Assembly (NCBI RefSeq): GCF_004118975.1
Contig: NZ_CP035376.1
Coordinates: 2,852,001 to 2,916,000, forward strand
Reading direction: 5' to 3'
DNA from: Luteimonas sp. YGD11-2
Lineage (GTDB): Bacteria > Pseudomonadota > Gammaproteobacteria > Xanthomonadales > Xanthomonadaceae
Length of the DNA stretch: 64,000 bases
The notes beneath the pieces are model-generated. The model saw nothing but the letters and a program-made list of their open reading frames with translations. It searched no databases and was not told the origin of the DNA. Both the position numbers and the translations under genes were made by a program. Shown in pieces: positions 17,234 through 30,187 of this stretch; position 1 is the first letter of the stretch; each line of letters opens with the position of its first letter.

Positions 17234-18871
17234 CTAACGGGCGCGGCTGGTAGCATTCGCGCCGTGCCGCTCCGGCACGCCCACAGACCGCCGGTCCTCG
17301 CGTTGAGCATCGTCCGCCAGTCGCGCAGTTACCTGATGATCGGCGGCCTGCAGTGGGTGCTGGACTGGGCGGTGATGGTCGCGCTCAGCCACGCCGGATT
17401 GCCGGTACGCCAGGCCAACGTGGTCGGGCGCATCTGCGGCGCGCTGTGCGGCTTCTGGATGAACGGACGTTTCACCTTCGCCTGCGAGGACACCGCGGTG
17501 GGCCGCGTGCAGCTGCAACGCTTCCTGGTGATGTGGATCGCGACCACCGTGGTCAGCACCTGGGCGATCGGCCATATCGACGACTACCTCGGCCTCAAGT
17601 GGGCGTGGCTGGCCAAGCCGCTGGTGGAGATCGCGCTGGGCGTGGTCGGCTTCGTGATCTCGCGCAGCTGGATCTACAAGCGCTGACGTAGCACCTGCGC
17701 CGCGCAGCATCGGCAGCACACGTTCAAGCGGCAATGCGGGCACCTCGCCACGGTGGCCGCGCATGCCGTCGGCACGGAACATCGAGTTGAGGATCGCTTC
17801 CCCGGTCGCATCGGCGACGGCCACGAACAATGGCGTCATCGCCTCGTTGTCGAGCGTGGCGGCGCCCGCCACCGGCTGGCCGCGGATGCGGCGCATCGTC
17901 GGGGCGGTGGAGAACGCGATGACGTAGTCGCCCGAACCGTTGGACATCGAGGCACCCGTGCGCGCCAGGCCGACGATCGCGCGGCGTGCCAGCCGCTCGA
18001 GCTGGCGGGCGTCGAGCGGTGCGTCGGTCGCGACCACGATCATGATGCTGCCGTCGCCATCGGTGGGAGGTGCATCCGCCCCGGTCCGGGCGTCACTCCC
18101 GGGTCGCCACTGCGCCGGATCCGGCAGGCGTGGCCCCACCGGCACCCCGGCAATCGTCAGCGTGCCGCCGTAGTTGCTCTGCACCAGCACGCCGACGACG
18201 TGTTCGCCACGTGCATCGGCGACCACGCGCGAGCTGGTGCCGATGCCGCCCTTCCAGCCGAACGCGACCGTGCCGGTCCCGGCGCCGATCGCCCCTTCGT
18301 CGACGTTGCTGGTCGATGCGCCCGCCAGCGCCGCACGTACATGAGCCGCCTGCAGCGGACGTGCGCGGATGTCGTTGAGGAAGCCGTCGTTGGTCTCGCC
18401 GACCACCGGGTTGAGCGAGCGCACCGCCTCCATGCCCGGCCGCGCCAGCTGCCAGTCGACCAGTGCATCGGCGGCGGTCCAGACGCCGAGGGTGCCGGTC
18501 AGCAGGATCGGCGTTTCCAGTTCGCCAAGCTCGCGTACCTGGCTGATGCCCAGCAGCTTTCCATAGCCGTTGGCGACGTGGATCGCAGCGGGCACCCGCT
18601 CGGCGTAGAGGTTGCCGGCATGCGGAAGGACCGCGGTCACGCCGGTGCGCACCCCGTCGCCTTCGACCACGGTGGCGTGGCCGACAGCAACGCCGGCGAC
18701 ATCGACGATGGCATTGCGCGGCCCGGTGGGCAGGTTGCCGATGACGATGCCGGCGTCACGCGCGCGCGGCCGCTGCGAGGTCCCGTCCCTGGCGGCTGCC
18801 GTCCACGGTATTGCCACCGTCGCTGCCAGCAGTGCCAACAGCAGCGCGGCCCGCACGGAATCGTTTGGCAT
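17234..18871 (-). CDS. P1-family (S58, DmpA-like) peptidase with abnormal C-terminal read-through
   Basis: Signal peptide ([20 protein letters not shown]) and a DmpA/L-aminopeptidase fold: [23 protein letters not shown], and the self-cleavage Gly-Ser of [14 protein letters not shown]. The family part ends around residue 388 ([11 protein letters not shown], about 17708), the usual ~375-390 aa. The frame has no stop there and continues ~157 codons antisense through all of gtrA to 17234, with His/Asp-rich, non-protein-like composition. A one-base shift near 17700-17720 would end it at 17674. A frameshift (real or sequencing) is the likeliest cause; a true extension is possible. Confidence 0.8.
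   Translation of the reverse strand: MPNDSVRAALLLALLAATVAIPWTAAARDGTSQRPRARDAGIVIGNLPTGPRNAIVDVAGVAVGHATVVEGDGVRTGVTAVLPHAGNLYAERVPAAIHVANGYGKLLGISQVRELGELETPILLTGTLGVWTAADALVDWQLARPGMEAVRSLNPVVGETNDGFLNDIRARPLQAAHVRAALAGASTSNVDEGAIGAGTGTVAFGWKGGIGTSSRVVADARGEHVVGVLVQSNYGGTLTIAGVPVGPRLPDPAQWRPGSDARTGADAPPTDGDGSIMIVVATDAPLDARQLERLARRAIVGLARTGASMSNGSGDYVIAFSTAPTMRRIRGQPVAGAATLDNEAMTPLFVAVADATGEAILNSMFRADGMRGHRGEVPALPLERVLPMLRGAGATSALVDPAARDHEADHAQRDLHQRLGQPRPLEAEVVVDMADRPGADHGGRDPHHQEALQLHAAHRGVLAGEGETSVHPEAAQRAADAPDHVGLAYRQSGVAERDHHRPVQHPLQAADHQVTARLADDAQREDRRSVGVPERHGANATSRAR
17303..17686 (+). CDS. GtrA-family membrane protein
   Basis: About 127 aa with four predicted helices and the GtrA pattern: [19 protein letters not shown], the Asn-Arg-Phe-Thr-Phe segment WMNGRFTFA, and a final helix ending [11 protein letters not shown]. 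GtrA-like proteins help move undecaprenyl-linked sugars across the inner membrane for cell-surface polysaccharide. No ATG precedes the first helix: TTG 17303 ([11 protein letters not shown]) is preferred, GTG 17264 is possible. It is convergent with the peptidase gene, whose open frame runs through it on the other strand. Confidence 0.8.
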   Translation: MSIVRQSRSYLMIGGLQWVLDWAVMVALSHAGLPVRQANVVGRICGALCGFWMNGRFTFACEDTAVGRVQLQRFLVMWIATTVVSTWAIGHIDDYLGLKWAWLAKPLVEIALGVVGFVISRSWIYKR

Positions 18872-19162
18872 GTGGTGCTCTCCCGGAGAACAGCCATGAC
18901 CCTAGGCTTGTGGGCCCGCGTCGGCAAGGGCGACGCGCCCGGCGCACAGGCAGTGCTCGGGTGCCGATCCTGCGCCAGCGCCCTTCCCTCGATGGCAACC
19001 CGTGCAGGCACGCGCAACGCTTTCCCGCACCGGCGTCGAAGCATCGAAGAGCATTCCCGGCCAGGGCCACCCCCATCCCGCGGGCGCGGGCCGAATGGAG
19101 CCGTCATCGAACCACCGGAGATCATCCGCAGCCTCGGCCTCGGGAGGGGCGGGCCGAAACGA
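18872..19162. other. Non-coding gap between peptidase start and atp terminator
   Basis: About 290 bp that should hold the peptidase promoter on the minus strand. Apart from a GGGAGAGC ribosome site at its left edge I see no dyad, repeat or convincing -35/-10 pair. Confidence 0.4.
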
Positions 19163-19188
19163 GGAAAGCCGCCCGGAGGCGGCTTTCC
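19163..19188 (-). terminator. atpC: Intrinsic terminator of the atp operon
   Basis: Stem GGAAAGCCGCC / GGCGGCTTTCC with a CGGA loop, about 37 bp beyond the atpC stop. The stem edge supplies a short T tract on each strand, so it could act in both directions. Confidence 0.8.
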
Positions 19189-19224
19189 TGGACGTGCAGG
19201 CCGGGACGCCTGCAGCGTGTGCAC

Positions 19225-19650
19225 TCAGTGCTTGAGGTTCTTGCGCAGGCGCTCCAGCGCCTGCAGCTGCGCGGCCACCTCGGCCATCTTCTGCTGCGCC
19301 TCGGCGATTTCCATCGCCTCGCCGCGGCCGGCCAGCACGCGCTCGGCTTCTTCCTTGGCCTTGCGCACCGAGGCCTCGTCGATCTCGTCGGCGCGGATCG
19401 CGGTGTCGGCGAGGATCGTCACCACCTGCGGCTGCACTTCGAGCAGGCCGCCGGAGATCGCGAAGTCGAGCTTCTCGCCGTTGGCCTGGGTGATCACGAC
19501 CTTGCCAGGCTTGAGACGGGTGATCAGCGGCGCATGGCGCGGCGCGATGCCGAGCTCGCCCATCTCGCCGGTCGCCACGATCAGCGTGGCCTCGCCGTGG
19601 AAGATCTCCGCCTCGGCGCTGACGATGTCGCAACGGATGGTGGTGGTCAT
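19225..19650 (-). CDS. atpC: F1F0 ATP synthase epsilon subunit
   Basis: 141 aa, the regulatory central-stalk subunit of F1. The N-terminal beta-sandwich shows [32 protein letters not shown] and the usual [10 protein letters not shown]. The C-terminal two-helix part (residues ~90-141) is intact, so it could still inhibit ATP hydrolysis. Last gene of the atp operon, 29 bp after atpD. Confidence 0.98.
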   Translation of the reverse strand: MTTTIRCDIVSAEAEIFHGEATLIVATGEMGELGIAPRHAPLITRLKPGKVVITQANGEKLDFAISGGLLEVQPQVVTILADTAIRADEIDEASVRKAKEEAERVLAGRGEAMEIAEAQQKMAEVAAQLQALERLRKNLKH

Positions 19651-19679
19651 GGACAGTTACTCTTCAAAGGACGCGTGGA

Positions 19680-22050
<2,371 letters not shown>

Positions 22051-22156
22051 TGCTCGCTCCGCTGCGGTGATCCGGTCGGGGAAGCCCGGTTGCCCGGTCT
22101 GCCTCCCCTCGCCTCACCTGTGTCGAATCACCAAACCATCAGACAAGCCAACCGGT

Positions 22157-23707
<1,551 letters not shown>

Positions 23708-23797
23708 TTCCGGATCCTCGGCGCGCCGGATTCGACGACGCGCGGTCAATGAAACTGTGGTGGGCGCGGGCGCCTGTGGGCGGCGTCCGCGTCCTGG

Positions 23798-24325
23798 TTA
23801 CTGGCTCAGCGCCGACTGCAGGCGTGCGAGCTTGCCGCGCAGGGAGCCGTCGATGACGACATCGCCGGCGCTGATGACCGCGCCACCGATCAAGGCGTCG
23901 TCGACCGCGACCGACAGCTGCACCTCGCGGCCGAAACGGCGTGCGAGGGCGGCGCGGATGGCGTCGAGTTCGGTTGCCGGCAGGTCGGTCGCCGAGGTCA
24001 CCGTCGCGCGCACCACCTGTTCGGCGTCCGCACGCAGGTCCTCGTAGAGGCCGGCGATCTCGGGCAGCAGCGCCAAGCGGCCGTTGCGGGCGAGCAGTGC
24101 CAGGAAGTCACGGAAACCTTCCTGCGCACCTTCGGGTGCCAGCAGCGCCACCGCGTCTTCGCGGGCCAGGCCCGGATGGCCGAGCAGCGGCTGCGCCTGC
24201 GGATCCACCGCCACGCGCGCGGAGAACGCGAGCGCGTCCGACCATGCAGCGAACGCACCGGCGTCGCGGGCAAGGCCGAATGCGGCACGCGCATAGGGAC
24301 GGGCGAGGGTGATCTCCTGGCTCAC
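23798..24325 (-). CDS. atpH: F1F0 ATP synthase delta subunit
   Basis: 175 aa peripheral-stalk subunit that joins F1 to subunit b. It opens with the usual ARPYARAAFGLARD and ends with the conserved IDGSLRGKLARLQSAL. Starts 2 bp after the atpF stop, so the two are tightly coupled. Confidence 0.97.
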   Translation of the reverse strand: MSQEITLARPYARAAFGLARDAGAFAAWSDALAFSARVAVDPQAQPLLGHPGLAREDAVALLAPEGAQEGFRDFLALLARNGRLALLPEIAGLYEDLRADAEQVVRATVTSATDLPATELDAIRAALARRFGREVQLSVAVDDALIGGAVISAGDVVIDGSLRGKLARLQSALSQ

Positions 24326-24327
24326 GC

Positions 24328-24798
24328 TCAGATCTCCGCGGCCAGTTCGTCGAGCAGGGCCCTGTGGGCGTTGGCGTCGATCTCGCGACGCAGCAGCTTC
24401 TCGGCGCCGGTCACCGCCAGCATCGACACCTGGCGACGCAGGTCCTCGCGGGCACGGTTGGCCGAAGCCTCGATCTCGGCCTCCACCATCGCCTTCTGGC
24501 GCGCGGCCTCGGCCTGCGCCTCGGCGCGCGCCTGCTCCACGATCTGGTTGGCGCGCTGGTGGGCCTGGTCGATGATCTCGTTGGCCTTGGTACGCGCCGT
24601 CCTGAGTTCTTCGTTGACCTGTTCCTGCGCCTGCGCCAGCGCACGCTGGCTGTTGTCGGCGGCGGCGAGGCCTTCTGCGATCTTCTGCTGGCGCTCCTCG
24701 ATGGCCTTGAGCAACGGCGGCCAGACGTAGGTCGCGATCAGCCAGATCAGGCCGGCAAAGGCCAGAGCCTGGGCGATCAGGGTCAGATTGATGTTCAT
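24328..24798 (-). CDS. atpF: F1F0 ATP synthase b subunit
   Basis: 156 aa. One N-terminal membrane helix ([20 protein letters not shown]) is followed by a long charged coiled-coil (residues ~30-156, rich in A/E/R/Q) that forms the stator with delta. Length matches the single-type b subunit of gammaproteobacteria. Confidence 0.98.
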   Translation of the reverse strand: MNINLTLIAQALAFAGLIWLIATYVWPPLLKAIEERQQKIAEGLAAADNSQRALAQAQEQVNEELRTARTKANEIIDQAHQRANQIVEQARAEAQAEAARQKAMVEAEIEASANRAREDLRRQVSMLAVTGAEKLLRREIDANAHRALLDELAAEI

Positions 24799-24859
24799 GG
24801 GTGTGCCACTGCCTGTCGTGATGGTCCGGGCATGCCGTGCATGCCAGCTGTCATCCGGG

Positions 24860-24890
24860 AAGCGGGCGGCCGCTCACGGCTGCCCGCTTT
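24860..24890 (-). other. Intercistronic hairpin between atpE and atpF
   Basis: AAGCGGGC-AGCC / GGC-CGCCCGCTT dyad just downstream of the atpE stop on the coding strand, in a 104-bp gap. A stabilising 3' hairpin would favour the high atpE output the multi-copy c ring needs; this role is inferred from position. Confidence 0.5.
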
Positions 24891-24902
24891 CCTGCGGCTG
24901 GA

Positions 24903-26085
<1,183 letters not shown>

Positions 26086-26122
26086 GTGCCTGTCCGCCTC
26101 TGACTGTCTGTACGTGTTCGAA

Positions 26123-26488
26123 TCAACGACTGGCCATGGCCAGCATCTGTGTCACCAGTGCCACGATGACGCCGACTCCGACCGCGACGGGTGGCAGACC
26201 GCCCACACCCACTGCCAGCACCAGCACCACCAGCACGACCGCCCACTTCGCCAGCGCCCCGACCAGTACGCGCGCAAGCGCGCCACCTGCCGGTGCAACC
26301 CCGCCACCCAGCGCGATCGCGCTGTGCAGCCAGCCACCGAGCGCGACCGAACCACCGCCGGCCAGCGCTGCCAGCGCCCAGGGCCACCCCTTGACGAGGA
26401 AGGCCAGCGCGGTCAGCGCCACCGCGACCGCCTGCCAGGCGAGTGCGCGCTGCGCCAGCCGCCGACCCGCAGCGAAGGAACTCAACAC
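26123..26488 (-). CDS. atpI: ATP synthase assembly protein I
   Basis: 121 aa with four predicted helices and the AtpI/UncI pattern (LAWQAVAVALTALAFLVKG, GGGSVALGGWLHSA, VTQMLAMASR at the end). AtpI assists c-ring assembly. No ATG is in frame: GTG at 26488 is chosen, TTG at 26485 is the alternative. First gene of the operon, about 60 bp below a sigma-70-like promoter. Confidence 0.9.
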   Translation of the reverse strand: MLSSFAAGRRLAQRALAWQAVAVALTALAFLVKGWPWALAALAGGGSVALGGWLHSAIALGGGVAPAGGALARVLVGALAKWAVVLVVLVLAVGVGGLPPVAVGVGVIVALVTQMLAMASR

Positions 26489-26548
26489 ATGGGGGTCCTG
26501 TGACGATGGACGGCCCGGGCCGATGAAACCGCCCGGCGAAGCCGCAGA

Positions 26549-26578
26549 AGTATAGCAGTGGGCAGCTTTGAGGGACAA
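26549..26578 (-). promoter_or_regulatory. Putative sigma-70 promoter of the atp operon
   Basis: On the minus strand TTGTCC (26578-26573), 18-bp spacer, TATACT (26554-26549). The -10 box matches the consensus at five of six bases and the -35 at four of six. It sits directly upstream of atpI; no other good match was found in this gap. Confidence 0.6.
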
Positions 26579-26742
26579 CCGGCGGAGGTCCCGGGGCCCC
26601 GTATCGTTGCCGCACAACAGGCTTGGCCGGCCGTGGCGCGCATTCAGAAAATTCATGCGGATTTCCGGGAACTCCGCGCCGGACCCGCAGTCCGACCTCC
26701 CGCGCGGCCTGCCTCTTCCTCGTCGATCCAGCAGGCCCCACC

Positions 26743-26766
26743 GAAGCCCCGGCATGCCGGGGCTTC
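26743..26766 (+). terminator. Orphan terminator-like perfect palindrome
   Basis: A 24-bp perfect dyad GAAGCCCCGGCATGCCGGGGCTTC followed on the plus strand by CCCCTTTTCC. No plus-strand gene precedes it (the atp operon leaves in the other direction). It may end a small RNA begun at about 26600, or be a palindromic repeat. The gap 26579-26957 has no convincing ORF. Confidence 0.4.
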
Positions 26767-26957
26767 CCCTTTTCCGGGCCCCTGGCAGCCCTGCAAGCGG
26801 GCCTTCCGGCCGCGCAGCGCAGGTGCGCGGCCGCGGTCGCTTGCGTTCCATACGCCACCGTCTTCACGGCAGGAAGACCCTGTGTGAACGGACACTGCCG
26901 CCTCGCCGCCGGTCGTGGCGGCGCTTCCGTCCCCCAGAACGCATAACGAGACCCACG

Positions 26958-27908
26958 ATGTCCGCACCCACCCCCCGTCTGCTTGCCATCGCCCTGCTCG
27001 CGGTCGCCACGGGCGTGGCCGCTTCCCCGGCCCACGCCCAGCAGTCCGACAGCGAGGAGCGCTTCACCCTGCGCCTGAGCGCATTCAACCCGGAAGCGCA
27101 GCTGCGCTTCACCGGCGACGGCGTCGCCACCAACGGCACCGAGACCGAGGACTTCTTCGCCGCCGAGACCTTCGATGTCGGCAGCGAATGGCGCCCGCGT
27201 GGCGCGATCGGGTTCCGGCTGAGCGAGCGCCAGGCGCTGGTCGGCAACTATTACGACTACAGCCGCGACAACGACTGGGGCTTCGAGGGCGACTGGCTGA
27301 ACCCGGGCGGCCTCCTGCGCGGTATCGGCGTCGACGTGCCCGATGAACTGCCCGATGGCCCGGTGGAACTGCCGGAAGTGGACCTCTCCGGCCGGGTCAA
27401 GTTCTCGCTCGCCAGCCTCAACTACGAGTACGCGGTGGTCTCCACCGAGACCTTCGAATGGGGCCTGGGCCTGGGCGTGACCTATGCCGAGCTTGAGGCC
27501 CGCGCCAACGGCAGCTGGACCGCCACCGCCGAGATCGATGCCGGCGAGGCCGAGTACCAGTGGAAGAAGTCCGGCTGGTCGCCGGGCCTGCACACGCGCC
27601 TGTCCTGGCGGCCGGCCGAGCGCTGGAGCGTCGGCCTGGAAGGCCAGTATCTCGACACCGAATGGGGCGACTTCCTCAACGAGCGCGGCCACTTCGAGCG
27701 TGCCGGCCTGGTGGTCGAGTACATGGTCAACGAGCGTGTCGGCGTGCATGTCGGCTACGACTGGTTCCGCCTCAAGCTCAAGGACGATTACAACGCCCGC
27801 TTCGAAGGTGCGTCCGAACTCGACATCGACCCGGTCGACGTCAACGGCGAGCTCAGCGGCCAGCTCAAGGTGCATGGCCCGATGGCCGGCGTGACCTTCC
27901 GCTTCTGA
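26958..27908 (+). CDS. Outer-membrane beta-barrel protein, unknown function
   Basis: 316 aa with a signal peptide cut after AHA (LLAIALLAVATGVAASPAHA). The mature part alternates short hydrophobic strands with turns and ends in an aromatic beta-signal (GVTFRF). Stretches such as VGLEGQYLDTEWGD and VVEYMVNERVGVHVGYDWFR are typical of 8-12-stranded barrels of the OmpW/Ail style. I do not recognise a specific family. Single-gene unit with its own terminator at 27932-27959. Confidence 0.85.
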   Translation: MSAPTPRLLAIALLAVATGVAASPAHAQQSDSEERFTLRLSAFNPEAQLRFTGDGVATNGTETEDFFAAETFDVGSEWRPRGAIGFRLSERQALVGNYYDYSRDNDWGFEGDWLNPGGLLRGIGVDVPDELPDGPVELPEVDLSGRVKFSLASLNYEYAVVSTETFEWGLGLGVTYAELEARANGSWTATAEIDAGEAEYQWKKSGWSPGLHTRLSWRPAERWSVGLEGQYLDTEWGDFLNERGHFERAGLVVEYMVNERVGVHVGYDWFRLKLKDDYNARFEGASELDIDPVDVNGELSGQLKVHGPMAGVTFRF

Positions 27909-27931
27909 TCCGGCACATCCGTGTGTGACAC

Positions 27932-27959
27932 GAAGGCCCCGGCACATGCCGGGGCCTTC
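27932..27959 (+). terminator. Terminator after the beta-barrel gene
   Basis: Stem GAAGGCCCCGGC / GCCGGGGCCTTC with an ACAT loop, 24 bp past the stop at 27908. The convergent amidase ends at 27971, so it may serve both genes. Confidence 0.75.
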
Positions 27960-27970
27960 TGCGTCGGGGG

Positions 27971-29842
27971 TCAGTTGCGGATCTGCACGTCGTCGATATA
28001 GACGTTGACGTCGTAGCTGGTCTGCGCACGCTGGATCCAGATCGCGTCGAGGGTGACGCTGGCGGCATCGATCGCCCCGTTGGCGGTGCCGGCCCAGGCG
28101 TTCCACTGCGCGGCGTCGGTGAGGCTCCACTCGACATAGGTCCACTGGTTGGCCGGCACGCTGCGCACGGTGGAGCGTTCGGTGCCGCCGCCGTCGTCGA
28201 TGCCAACGCCCACGCTCATGCCGCTGCCGCCGGTATAGACCCAGAAGCCGATGCGGCCGTTGGCGCGCGACAGCGTTGTGTTGCTGCCCGGGTTGCCGGT
28301 GCCCGACAGCAGCCGCACGGCCCAGGCCGCCGATGACGATGCGTTGTCCTTCAGCAGCACGCGCAGCGAACAGCTGCCGTTGCGGCGGGTGGCGCAGTCG
28401 CGCGTGGCGGTGGAGGCGCTCGAGATGCCGGTGGTGCTGCCGGAGTAGGCCGGCGGGGTGTTGAAGTGGCCGACGCTGCCCTCGAACGAATCGAGGATGC
28501 GCGTGCCGCCGCCGCTGCCGGGGTTGAGCAGGCCGTAGTAGTGGCTCCAGTTCCAGTTGATGCCGGGATCGGTGTGGGTCTGCCCGCTGAAGTGCTGGTG
28601 GCCCTTGATGCGCACGCTGTCGGGCTGCACGTTGATGCCGCTGCTGGCGGCGCCGCGGTATGCGCTGGCACAGCTGATCGCGCTGTAGCGCGAACACCAG
28701 TGCCGCACCAGCGCGGCCGATGCGTTGTACATCGCGCTGGTGTACCAGCTGGCGTTGTTGACGTAGCCCTCGTGCTCGATGCCCAGCGTGTAGCCGTTGT
28801 GGTTGCGCACGTGCCAGGCGGTATGCGCCTCGCGCACCATCTGGGTGACCTGGCCGTCGGAACTGCGGATCACGTAGTGCGCGCTGACGTTGGAGGACGA
28901 ATTCCTGAACCAGCTGATGGTGCCGGCGTAGCTGCCCTGCGCGGTATGCAGGGTGACCGCGCTGACGGCGGCACTGCGCGACGCGTTGTAGTTGCTCGAA
29001 TGCGCCGGATTCCAGATCGCCGGGCCGTAATCGGTGCTTTTGATTCCGGCATCGATGCTCGTGCCGGCGTCGCGGCGGACCAGCTGCTCGCTGACCGGAT
29101 CGATCGCATGGCTGTCGGTCTCGATGCTGTCGGTGGCCACATCCAGGCGCACGAACGGCGCCTGCAGCCGCACCAGCTGGCCGGCATCGAACGCGGTCTC
29201 CCACGCCACCGGGCGCACCGGCACGCGCACGCCTTCATCGTCGACGCCGCGATCGAGCGCCAGCAGCACGTCGAAGGCGAACGCGGCACGCGCATGGTCG
29301 TCGATCGCACTGGTGCCCTGCGGCGTGCCGAAGCCGGCATAGCGCGCGAGTGCCTGTGCGAGCACGGCATCCTCCTCTGCATCCAACCCGCGCAGCTCGC
29401 GCGCAAGCAGCGCAGCCGCGGCCAGGATGTTGGCGGACGGATCGCGCCTGACGCGGTCCGCCGGCAACCCGGTCAATGCCGCCGCCTCGCCGACCTGGTC
29501 GGCAAAGCCGTCGCCGGCATACAGGCCCATCGGGCCCCAGGCGGTGGGCATGTGGTGGTGGCCCGCATCGCCGTCGACCGCCGCTTCAAGCGGCTGCCAG
29601 CGGCTCTGCGCCCAGGCCACAGCCTCCAGTGTGCCGCGCGGGATCTGCGGATAGGCGCGATAGGCGCGCGCGAACAATGCCGGATAGCGCGCACGCTGGC
29701 GCAGCAGTGCATCGCGCTGGGCGCTGCGCTGCAGCTCGATGCGTGCATCCACGCCACCCTGGGTGACCGGCTCGACCGCGCCGGCATTCCATGCCATTCC
29801 CGCAGCGACGGCGAGCGCCGCTGTCCAATGCATCCTTCCCAT
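27971..29842 (-). CDS. Secreted N-acetylmuramoyl-L-alanine amidase, multidomain
   Basis: 623 aa. Signal peptide MGRMHWTAALAVAAGMAWNA after a GGGAGGATTC ribosome site. Residues ~40-140 resemble a lytic-transglycosylase fold (IPRGTLEAVAWAQSRW, AWGPMGLYAG) but have Gln where the catalytic Glu is expected. Residues ~290-460 form an Amidase_2 domain with zinc ligands in SAVTLHTAQGSY and GHQHFSGQTHTDPG. The C-terminal ~160 residues are a Ser/Gly/Thr-rich beta-sandwich that may bind a wall or glycan. It probably cleaves peptidoglycan, its own or that of other bacteria. No obvious operon partner. Confidence 0.88.
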   Translation of the reverse strand: MGRMHWTAALAVAAGMAWNAGAVEPVTQGGVDARIELQRSAQRDALLRQRARYPALFARAYRAYPQIPRGTLEAVAWAQSRWQPLEAAVDGDAGHHHMPTAWGPMGLYAGDGFADQVGEAAALTGLPADRVRRDPSANILAAAALLARELRGLDAEEDAVLAQALARYAGFGTPQGTSAIDDHARAAFAFDVLLALDRGVDDEGVRVPVRPVAWETAFDAGQLVRLQAPFVRLDVATDSIETDSHAIDPVSEQLVRRDAGTSIDAGIKSTDYGPAIWNPAHSSNYNASRSAAVSAVTLHTAQGSYAGTISWFRNSSSNVSAHYVIRSSDGQVTQMVREAHTAWHVRNHNGYTLGIEHEGYVNNASWYTSAMYNASAALVRHWCSRYSAISCASAYRGAASSGINVQPDSVRIKGHQHFSGQTHTDPGINWNWSHYYGLLNPGSGGGTRILDSFEGSVGHFNTPPAYSGSTTGISSASTATRDCATRRNGSCSLRVLLKDNASSSAAWAVRLLSGTGNPGSNTTLSRANGRIGFWVYTGGSGMSVGVGIDDGGGTERSTVRSVPANQWTYVEWSLTDAAQWNAWAGTANGAIDAASVTLDAIWIQRAQTSYDVNVYIDDVQIRN

Positions 29843-30187
29843 GAATCCTCCCGTGGCGCGTGGCGCCGGTGCGGTCCCCCCTGCAGGGCGCGAGCCCTGT
29901 GGACGGCTTACGCCTGCACAGGAGGTGCCACAACCCGGGTAAACCCGCGTCCGCGCGGAATTGCAGACGTGCGCACACGCGAAGCGGATGGCGGTCGCGG
30001 ATGGGAGCAACGGACCGGTGGGGCATGGGGGTGGAGTGGCGCGGCCGCGACCCTTGCCCGCCCGCGACCGGAAGGTCGGAGCGGGGGCTGCGGGGCCCCC
30101 ATCCGCACACGGCGGGAGGGGCCGGGACACGCAGCCGCGACGCCTGGAGCTGCGGCGCGGGCGCCGGGGGGCGGCCCGCCCGAAGCC
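29843..30187. other. Non-coding gap between amidase and lpdA
   Basis: About 345 bp holding the upstream region of the amidase and the 3' side of lpdA, both on the minus strand. It is G+C-rich with short GC dyads (for example around 30085-30105) but no T tract, promoter or repeat that I can support. Confidence 0.4.
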
